Source: Pelobacter sp. UBA6093 (GTDB lineage: Bacteria > Desulfobacterota > Desulfuromonadia > Desulfuromonadales > Syntrophotaleaceae). From it: a stretch of DNA of 19,021 nucleotides. Below, in pieces: positions 13,273-19,021 of the stretch (positions are counted from its first letter, which is position 1; each line of letters begins with the position of its first letter). The stretch is from contig DIWZ01000006.1 in NCBI GenBank assembly GCA_002435955.1, positions 117,004 through 136,024 of the forward strand, written 5' to 3'. The notes under the pieces were generated by a model. That model was not told the DNA's origin. It saw only the letters and a list, made by a program, of their open reading frames with translations, and searched no databases. The position numbers and the translations under genes are program-made.

Positions 13273-14181
13273 TTAACTCTGATGATGGTGCAGTCCCAGA
13301 CATTGAAAGATCTGCCGGGTGGCATCGGAGTTGTTAAGGGTATAGAAGTGGATGCCGCGCACCTGGTTATCCAGCAGGTCACGGCACTGTTCCGTGGCCC
13401 AGTGGATGCCGATGCGGCGCACCGATTCGGGGTCGGCCTGGCAGCGTTCCACGGAGCGCAGCAGCGAGGCGGGGAAACGTGCGCCGGCGGCCAGTTCAGC
13501 CATGCGCTGCATGCCTTCGATCGAGGCGATGGGCATGATGCCGGCGATGATCGGTATTTTGATGCCAGCCAGTTCGCAGCGTTCGCGAAAATCGTAGAAG
13601 TCTCGGTTGTCGAAAAACAACTGGGTGCAGATGTAGTCGGCGCCCTCGTCGACTTTGGCTTTGAGATGGTCCATCTCCAGCAGGCGGTTGGGAGTTGCGG
13701 GGTGGCCTTCGGGGAAACCGGCCACGCCGATGCCGAACCCGCGCCGGTCAGGGTGAAGCCCCTCATCGTTGAACTTGCGAATAAAGCGCACCAGGTCGGC
13801 AGCATGCGGAAAAGCATCCTGGGCACGATTGTAATGAGGGATCTCGGGCGGCGGATCACCGGCCAATGCCAGGATGTTGCTGATGCCGGCTTCGGCGTAG
13901 CGCTCGAGAATCTGGCGAATTTCCTGCTCGGGGCTGCAGACGCATGTCAGATGCGGTGTGGGATCGAGGGAGCTATGCTCCCGGATGCGCATGACCAGGT
14001 CGTGGGTCCGCTCGCGGGTTGAGCCGCCGGCGCCGTAGGTGACCGAGGTAAAGTGCGGTTTGAGAGCTTCGAGTTGCCGGATGGTTTCATACAGACGTTC
14101 GGCAGCCTTGTCCGTCTTTGGAGGGAAAAACTCGAAGGAAAAGGTCGTGGCGTAACGGTCGAAAATATCTTGAATATGCAT
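13273..14181 (-). CDS. metF: 5,10-methylenetetrahydrofolate reductase
   Basis: A 302-residue FAD-dependent TIM barrel of the MetF family, reducing methylene-THF to methyl-THF for methionine synthesis or one-carbon metabolism. Hallmarks are FSFEFFPPKT near the N-terminus (catalytic Glu), TSVTYGAGGSTRERT, HLTCVCS, ILALAGDPP, and GADYICTQLFFDN (about 182-194). Length matches E. coli MetF (296). I use the ATG at 14181 (MHIQDIFDRY), with GGAA upstream; a TTG sixteen codons further out is unlikely. Downstream is the GTPase remnant. No metV-like partner (zinc protein of some acetogenic and anaerobic reductases) is visible next to it. Confidence 0.94.
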   Translation of the reverse strand: MHIQDIFDRYATTFSFEFFPPKTDKAAERLYETIRQLEALKPHFTSVTYGAGGSTRERTHDLVMRIREHSSLDPTPHLTCVCSPEQEIRQILERYAEAGISNILALAGDPPPEIPHYNRAQDAFPHAADLVRFIRKFNDEGLHPDRRGFGIGVAGFPEGHPATPNRLLEMDHLKAKVDEGADYICTQLFFDNRDFYDFRERCELAGIKIPIIAGIMPIASIEGMQRMAELAAGARFPASLLRSVERCQADPESVRRIGIHWATEQCRDLLDNQVRGIHFYTLNNSDATRQIFQCLGLHHHQS

Positions 14182-14265
14182 GAGAAGGTTCCAGAAATGA
14201 TATGGACTCAGATAGTTGCGAATGAACAAGCATCTTATCTGCTGGGCGCAGTCAAGGTCAACCGT

Positions 14266-14487
14266 TCATTCCCATCTGTAACTCTCTTTGGAGAAGACTT
14301 CACAGAAGGCCAACTGAGCGATAGTGCACGTACGCAGGAGAAAGGCGCGGTGTTTCCGGGGAACTTTGCGCAGGTAACGCGCAGCGAGCTTGGAGCGCTC
14401 AACGTTGGTCAGGCAGTCAACGTAGAATTGGAGCTTTTCGAGACGGGCGGTAACTTGGGCGTTGCGACGTTGGCCGGGGGTCGTCAT
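14266..14487 (-). CDS. Hypothetical 73-residue basic protein
   Basis: An open frame between recG and metF on the same strand. The protein is rich in Arg, Lys and Leu (TARLEKLQFYVDCLTNVERS, then KLAARYLRKVPRKHRAFLLR) and predicted mostly helical. Codons favour G/C in the third position, like the neighbours, which supports coding. The ribosome site is weak. I do not recognise a family. The opposite strand has a longer open frame over the same bases, but it runs into both flanking genes, so this one is preferred. Confidence 0.4.
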   Translation of the reverse strand: MTTPGQRRNAQVTARLEKLQFYVDCLTNVERSKLAARYLRKVPRKHRAFLLRTCTIAQLAFCEVFSKESYRWE

Positions 14488-14592
14488 GACAGACCACCCA
14501 CCAGACCATTAGAGCTTGAGTCGGATAAGATATATTATGTAAACCAAAGAAGCCGTTTCCCCATTTACCTCGCTGCAGGTTCATGGAGCCCT

Positions 14593-16746
14593 TTACCCGA
14601 GGCTTGCCAGTTCGAGGCGATCCCCCCACCGGTCCTTGAGGGCTTGCCGCAACTCCCTGTAACGATCGGAGGTTAAGAACGAGGGATCTTCCGCAATGGT
14701 AAAAGCTTCCTGGCGCGCCTGCTCAAGGATACGTCCGTGACGCAAGAGGTTTGCCACGCGAAAATCAGGAAGCCCTGACTGCCGGGTTCCCAAGAATTCC
14801 CCCGGTCCTCTGATTTCCAAATCCGCTTCAGCAATCCTAAATCCGTCCGTGGTGGCTGCCATGACGTCGAGCCTTCGTTGACCATCTTCGCTGCACCGCC
14901 TGGATTTCACCAACAGACAATAGCTTTGATGTGCGCCACGACCGACCCTGCCGCGCAATTGGTGTAATTGGGCAAGACCGAAGCGTTCAGCGTGTTCGAT
15001 CATCATAACCGTGGCGTTCGGTACATCGATGCCTACTTCGATAACGGTTGTGGAAACCAGAATATCCAACTCGCCGGTTTTGAAAGTGCGCATGATCGCT
15101 TCTTTTTCCTCGGAGCGCATCTTGCCATGCAGCACGCCGATGCGCCGGTCGGGATAAACTTTTTCCTGCAGATATCCAGCCCCTTCGGTGGCCGCCAGAA
15201 GATCGCTGTTTTCGGTCTCTTCGACCAAGGGGTAAACAATGTAGGCCTGACGGCCATTGGCAAGTTCATCGGCGATTTGCTGGTAAGCCCGCCTGCGGCT
15301 GCTTTCCGCCACTATTTTGGTTTGAACCGGGCTGCGGCCAGGAGGCAATTCGTCGATGACGGATAACGACAGGTCGCCGTATACGGTAAGGGCGAGAGTT
15401 CGAGGGATGGGAGTCGCAGTCATAACCAGTAAATCCGGATGTTTGCCCTTTTTCCTCAGGCAAGCTCTTTGCAGAACACCGAAGCGATGCTGCTCATCGA
15501 TAATGCCAAGTCCCAGTTCTGAAAAGTGAACATCATCCTGCAACACGGCATGGGTCCCTACAAGCATGTGAGCTGTGCCGTCCCGTAGTTGCTGAAGAAT
15601 TTCCCGACGGCGGGCCGCGGTCGTGGATCCACTCAAAAACACTACGGTCAGTCCAAGGGCGTCCATCCATTGGTGAAATTGCAGGAAGTGTTGTTCTGCG
15701 AGAATTTCGGTCGGCGCCACCACCGCAACCTGGGTATGGTTTTCGATGGCAACCAGTGCTGCCATGAGAGCTACCACGGTTTTGCCGCTGCCGACATCAC
15801 CCTGCAGAAGACGGTTCATGGGGTGCGGCGCCATCATATCCCGTTTGATTTCCCCCAGCACTCTGCGTTGCGCATCGGTGAGGCGAAACGGCAGCATTTT
15901 GGCCAGTGGTTTTGTATACAGGTGTTCGACCTTGAAGGCATGGCCTTCTTCCAGCAATACACCACGATGTTTGAGGGCCATGCCGAGTTCCAGATAGAAC
16001 AACTCATCAAAGACCAGTGTATATCTGGCCCGATCACTCCCCTCTTCCAACTCGCTTAATGAGGATTCGCTATCCGGAAAGTGCACCTGCCGTAAAGCAT
16101 CAGCCAAAGGCAGCAGTCGCTGTCTTTTCAGGACGTCTTCAGGCAGCGGCGATGCAGCAAATCCGGCATAGCGATCGACGATCTGTTTCCAGATTTTGCG
16201 CGCGGTTTTTTGGGTTAAACCCTCGGTGAGGGGGTAAACGGGCAATATACGTCCAAATGTGAGGGGGTCGGCTTGTAACAGTGCTATCGGATCCTGCCCG
16301 GCGGCCAGAAACTCCACATCAGGGTGGTGGATTTCGGTTATCCCTCCAAACCGCTTGACCTCTCCACAGAATATGGCCTTGCGGCCGATGGGATACTGTT
16401 TTTCGATCCAGGGTTTCCTGTAGTGAAACCATTTGAGGCTGATAGTTCCGCTGCCATCGCCAACGATGACTTCAAACAGTTTGCGGCGGGAACGGGAGGT
16501 GGTTTTTTCACCGGAAGTCAGGACCTCTCCGATAAAGAGTTCACGCGAATCGGGATTGATTTTGGCGATGGGGGTAAGTTGACGGCGGTCTTCGTAGCGG
16601 AAAGGCAGGGTATACAGGGCGTGCTCGACGGTGGAAAGGCCCATTTTAGCCAGTTTTTCCACCAGACGCGGTCCAACCCCCCGGATTGTATCCAAGGGGG
16701 TTGCAAGGTATTTATGACTTTGTTCGTAGGTGGGCTCCAGGGACAT
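14593..16746 (-). CDS. recG: ATP-dependent DNA helicase RecG
   Basis: A 717-residue superfamily 2 helicase that remodels stalled forks and branched DNA. The N-terminal wedge/OB region spans about 1-280 (LDTIRGVGPRLVEKL; FEVIVGDGSGTISLKWF). The motor follows: DAQRRVLGEI (291-300), Walker A GDVGSGKT (316-323), APTEILAEQH, LVGTHA, DEQH (417-420), TATPIPRTL (443-451), STTVIEVGIDVPNAT, and QLRGRVGRG. All motifs are intact and the length is near E. coli RecG (693). The start at 16746 (MSLEPTYEQ) follows AAAGGAGGG. It begins 16 bases after the DUF1858 gene, consistent with a greA-DUF1858-recG operon. Confidence 0.97.
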   Translation of the reverse strand: MSLEPTYEQSHKYLATPLDTIRGVGPRLVEKLAKMGLSTVEHALYTLPFRYEDRRQLTPIAKINPDSRELFIGEVLTSGEKTTSRSRRKLFEVIVGDGSGTISLKWFHYRKPWIEKQYPIGRKAIFCGEVKRFGGITEIHHPDVEFLAAGQDPIALLQADPLTFGRILPVYPLTEGLTQKTARKIWKQIVDRYAGFAASPLPEDVLKRQRLLPLADALRQVHFPDSESSLSELEEGSDRARYTLVFDELFYLELGMALKHRGVLLEEGHAFKVEHLYTKPLAKMLPFRLTDAQRRVLGEIKRDMMAPHPMNRLLQGDVGSGKTVVALMAALVAIENHTQVAVVAPTEILAEQHFLQFHQWMDALGLTVVFLSGSTTAARRREILQQLRDGTAHMLVGTHAVLQDDVHFSELGLGIIDEQHRFGVLQRACLRKKGKHPDLLVMTATPIPRTLALTVYGDLSLSVIDELPPGRSPVQTKIVAESSRRRAYQQIADELANGRQAYIVYPLVEETENSDLLAATEGAGYLQEKVYPDRRIGVLHGKMRSEEKEAIMRTFKTGELDILVSTTVIEVGIDVPNATVMMIEHAERFGLAQLHQLRGRVGRGAHQSYCLLVKSRRCSEDGQRRLDVMAATTDGFRIAEADLEIRGPGEFLGTRQSGLPDFRVANLLRHGRILEQARQEAFTIAEDPSFLTSDRYRELRQALKDRWGDRLELASLG

Positions 16747-16762
16747 GCCCCCTGCCCTCCTT

Positions 16763-16966
16763 TTAGTTGTTGAGAGCGGCGTTGAGATCTTTGAGAAGAT
16801 CATCCACATTGACGCCGTGGGCGTTGGCACCCTGTTCGAGAGTTTCGAACTTGGCGGCTGCACAGCCCAGGCAACCCATTTTATACTTCATGAAAACCTG
16901 AACCACAGGTTGACCGTGGGCAAGAATTTCGTTGAACTTCATATCCTTGGTAATTTTCTGGCTCAT
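16763..16966 (-). CDS. DUF1858 redox-disulfide protein
   Basis: A 67-residue protein of the DUF1858 (hybrid-cluster-protein-associated redox disulfide) family. The pattern is an N-terminal MKFNEILAHGQPVVQVFMKY followed by MGCLGCAAAKFETLEQGA, with the CxxC pair Cys32 and Cys35. It probably forms a helical redox-active disulfide; partner unknown. The start has AGGAG about 10 bases upstream. It sits between greA and recG on the same strand, 16 bases before recG, so it is likely co-expressed with them. Confidence 0.88.
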   Translation of the reverse strand: MSQKITKDMKFNEILAHGQPVVQVFMKYKMGCLGCAAAKFETLEQGANAHGVNVDDLLKDLNAALNN

Positions 16967-17012
16967 GATTGTTACTCTCCTGGGTAGGGTCGAAAATGGC
17001 CGGGGCCTGCAT

Positions 17013-17489
17013 TTACATGTGCTGGATATTCACAACTTCGTAAATTTTAAGACCAGAAGGCACCTTGATACGAACTTCATCCTCCATGCGATGGCCGATC
17101 AGGGCTCTGCCGACGGGTGAAGTGACAGAAATCTTACCTTGCTTAAGGTCAGCTTCATCTTCGCCGACAATGCGATAGGTCACTTCGCTCTCGGTATCCA
17201 CGTCGAACAGGGTGACGCTGGCACCAAAGACGATTTTATCCGTAATGACAGCGCCGGGTTTAATGACTTCGGCCCGCGCGATTTTGTCATTGAGTTCCTT
17301 GATGCGTCCTTCAATAAAACCCTGACGGTTTTTTGCGGCATCGTATTCAGCATTTTCGGAAAGGTCGCCATGCGCGCGTGCTTCGGCAATATCCTGTACG
17401 ACCCGGGGACGCTCCACGCGGATGAGACGCTTCAATTCCTCTTGGAGACTACGGTAACCTTCTTCGGTCATGGGGATGCTTTGGGACAT
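17013..17489 (-). CDS. greA: Transcription elongation factor GreA
   Basis: A 158-residue GreA, the standard length. The N-terminal coiled coil carries the acidic tip in GDLSENAEYDAAKNR (Asp42, Glu45), which enters the RNA polymerase secondary channel and stimulates cleavage of backtracked RNA. The C-terminal FKBP-like domain has SPVGRALIGHR and DEVRIKVPSGLKIYEVVNI. It follows carB by about 125 bases containing a GC-rich hairpin, and starts the greA-DUF1858-recG group. AGAGGG lies about 12 bases before the ATG, rather far, so a start at Met7 is a minor alternative. Confidence 0.97.
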   Translation of the reverse strand: MSQSIPMTEEGYRSLQEELKRLIRVERPRVVQDIAEARAHGDLSENAEYDAAKNRQGFIEGRIKELNDKIARAEVIKPGAVITDKIVFGASVTLFDVDTESEVTYRIVGEDEADLKQGKISVTSPVGRALIGHRMEDEVRIKVPSGLKIYEVVNIQHM

Positions 17490-17521
17490 GATTCGATCTA
17501 ACCCTCTTCTGTAAAAATCAG

Positions 17522-17541
17522 CGGGCGGGTAAACCCGCCCG
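17522..17541 (-). terminator. GC-rich hairpin between carB and greA
   Basis: CGGGCGGG (17522-17529) pairs with CCCGCCCG (17534-17541) around a TAAA loop. On the minus strand it is followed after four bases by ATTTTTA, so it may end or attenuate read-through from carB. It lies in the greA leader, about 33 bases before the ATG, so it would also affect greA if transcription started further upstream in the AT-rich stretch at 17,545-17,590. Confidence 0.5.
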
Positions 17542-17595
17542 GCTTGTTAACCTTTAAATATTTACTTAAATATTTTCGGCTTTATATAATCGAAG

Positions 17596-17615
17596 GCCGC
17601 CAGTGAAATGGCGGC
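17596..17615 (-). terminator. Stem-loop at the carB stop codon
   Basis: GCCGCCA (17596-17602) pairs with TGGCGGC (17609-17615) around a six-base loop, overlapping the last base of the carB stop. No T-run follows on the minus strand, so it is a weak terminator candidate or a 3'-end stabilising hairpin. Confidence 0.35.
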
Positions 17616-19021
17616 TATTGCCTCGAATAATACTCTTGAAGCGGAACGACGTCAAGTTTTTCTCGCCCGAGAGCCAAAACGGCGTCCACCGCTGCTACGA
17701 TGCCTTCCAGAGTTGTGTAATAAGCAATGTTGTTCATCAGGGCAGTGCGGCGAATGGAATACGAATCGGCCACGGATTGTGGGCCGAAGGTCGTATTGAA
17801 AACCATGGCGATTTCCTTGTTTTTAAGCGCATCGACGCAATGCGGACGCCCCTCCTTGACCTTATTGATAGCAGTAACCGGAAGACCGTTGGCTGCCAGG
17901 AATGATGCGGTGCCGGCTGTGGCGACCAGGCAGAACCCGCCAGACACAAGGCGCCGTGCCGGCTCCAGGAAGGTTTCCTTGTCGCCGTCTTTGAGGCTGA
18001 CAAAGACATTCCCTTTGATCGGTAAGTGAACACCGGCTGCCAACTGTGACTTGGCGAATGCCTGATAGAAGTTGGTATCGATCCCCATGACCTCGCCAGT
18101 CGATTTCATTTCGGGACCAAGCAGCGTGTCGACACCGGGGAACTTGGCGAAAGGAAACACTGCTTCCTTGACGGATACGTAGGACGGGATGATCTCGTCG
18201 CGTATGCCGAGTTCCTTGAGGGTCTTGCCTGCCATTACCTGGGCGGCAAGTTTGGCCAGTTGCCGGTTGGTGGCCTTGGAAACGAAGGGCACGGTGCGAC
18301 TGGCTCGTGGGTTGACCTCCAGCAGGTAGATGGTGTCATCCTTGACGGCGAACTGGATATTCATCAGTCCGATCACGCCAATTTCCAGGGCCAGTTCGCG
18401 GGTCTGCCGGCGTATTTCGTCAACGATCACCGGTTGCAGGGAAAACGGCGGCAGCGCACAAGCGGAGTCGCCGGAGTGGATACCGGCTTCTTCGATATGT
18501 TGCATGATGCCGCCGATGACGACATCACGGCCATCGCACAGTGCATCGACGTCGACCTCGATGGCATGTTCAAGAAATTTGTCGACCAGGATCGGGTGAT
18601 CCGGGGAGGCCTGCACAGCGTTTTGCATGTAATTGCGCAGGGCATCGACGTGATAGACGATTTCCATGGCGCGGCCGCCAAGCACGTACGAAGGGCGCAC
18701 GACAACCGGGTAACCGATACGCTCGGCGACCTTTTCGGCCTCTTCAAAGGAACGTGCCAGGCCATTGTCGGGCTGAAGCAGGTTGAGCTTGAACAGCAGT
18801 GCCTGGAAACGCTCCCGGTCTTCGGCGCGGTCGATGGCATCGGGGGTGGTGCCAAGGATCGGCACACCGGCCTGTTCAAGTGCCACGGCAAGTTTCAGAG
18901 GCGTCTGCCCGCCGAACTGAACGATGACGCCCAGCGGTTTTTCGACATGCACGATTTCCAGGACATCTTCGAAGGTCAAAGGCTCGAAATAGAGACGATC
19001 GGAGGTGTCATAGTCGGTTGA
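17615..19021 (-). CDS. carB: Carbamoyl-phosphate synthase large subunit, C-terminal part
   Basis: The window holds the last 468 residues; the 5' part lies beyond the right edge. The visible sequence starts in STDYDTSDRLYFEP, followed by VIVQFGGQTPLKLA and the second ATP-grasp domain (YPVVVRPSYVLGGRAMEIVY; LLEVNPRASRTVPFVSKAT). The allosteric MGS-like domain comes last (GNVFVSLKDGDKETFLEPAR, VATAGTASFLAANGLPV, NTTFGPQSVADSYSIRR). CarB makes carbamoyl phosphate for pyrimidine and arginine synthesis with glutaminase subunit CarA. The residues seen are intact. No sign of an internal truncation: the open frame simply continues out of the window. Confidence 0.97.
   Translation of the reverse strand, partial: STDYDTSDRLYFEPLTFEDVLEIVHVEKPLGVIVQFGGQTPLKLAVALEQAGVPILGTTPDAIDRAEDRERFQALLFKLNLLQPDNGLARSFEEAEKVAERIGYPVVVRPSYVLGGRAMEIVYHVDALRNYMQNAVQASPDHPILVDKFLEHAIEVDVDALCDGRDVVIGGIMQHIEEAGIHSGDSACALPPFSLQPVIVDEIRRQTRELALEIGVIGLMNIQFAVKDDTIYLLEVNPRASRTVPFVSKATNRQLAKLAAQVMAGKTLKELGIRDEIIPSYVSVKEAVFPFAKFPGVDTLLGPEMKSTGEVMGIDTNFYQAFAKSQLAAGVHLPIKGNVFVSLKDGDKETFLEPARRLVSGGFCLVATAGTASFLAANGLPVTAINKVKEGRPHCVDALKNKEIAMVFNTTFGPQSVADSYSIRRTALMNNIAYYTTLEGIVAAVDAVLALGREKLDVVPLQEYYSRQ

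Noticed and set aside
14053..14676. 207-codon + strand frame across the recG-metF gap
   Set aside because: It runs into metF and recG antisense, has no known domain and competes with a same-strand small ORF with neighbour-like codon use.

Overview
The window reads like a chromosomal segment of a Desulfuromonadales-type bacterium (Desulfuromonas / Pelobacter / Geobacter relatives, the former Deltaproteobacteria). This is an inference from gene content and style: a compact lexA / imuB-like / dnaE2 SOS operon, an aldo/keto reductase with two C-terminal 4Fe-4S motifs, a DUF1858 redox-disulfide protein between greA and recG, a bacterial RIO kinase, moderately high GC, and many short intergenic repeats. 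No taxonomic marker is present, so the genus is open.

Layout. (1) 0.1-5.2 kb, minus strand: lexA, a Y-family polymerase homologue that has lost its catalytic acids but keeps a clamp-binding motif (ImuB-like), and dnaE2. Together they form an SOS mutasome operon without an adjacent imuA. A promoter overlapped by three direct repeats lies before lexA. Heptanucleotide tandem arrays lie upstream of lexA and between imuB and dnaE2. (2) 5.3-10.35 kb: a secreted M23 peptidase (+), a RIO1-like kinase (-), a 34-residue lysine-rich protein (-), a UPF0270/YheU-like protein (-), an Fe-S aldo/keto reductase (+) and an MscS-type channel (+). (3) 10.35-13.26 kb: a repeat-rich region with gene remnants. It holds an orphan CBS-like fragment, a hotdog thioesterase, an inverted-repeat element, a RelE-like protein with a two-CxxC insertion paired with a small MazG-like protein, an HlyD C-terminal remnant, a palindromic element flanked by 13-bp direct repeats, a strong terminator, a cold-shock protein and a frameshifted P47K/CobW-type GTPase remnant. 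(4) 13.27-19.02 kb, minus strand: metF, a small hypothetical ORF, recG, a DUF1858 protein, greA and the C-terminal part of carB, which runs off the window. In transcription order this is carB, greA, DUF1858, recG, then the hypothetical ORF and metF.

How the genes fit together. The SOS operon couples the repressor to an inducible translesion polymerase team. The housekeeping block links pyrimidine/arginine synthesis (carB), transcript rescue (greA), fork repair (recG) and folate metabolism (metF). The middle region is best explained by repeated insertion of small non-autonomous elements and decay of acquired or duplicated genes. The strongest points for follow-up are the repeat array abutting the dnaE2 start codon, the MazG / zinc-ribbon RelE-like pair, the direct-repeat candidate LexA operator, and two small elements with readable insertion boundaries. 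No CRISPR array, rRNA or tRNA was recognised. Function calls come from reading motifs by eye, with no database search.
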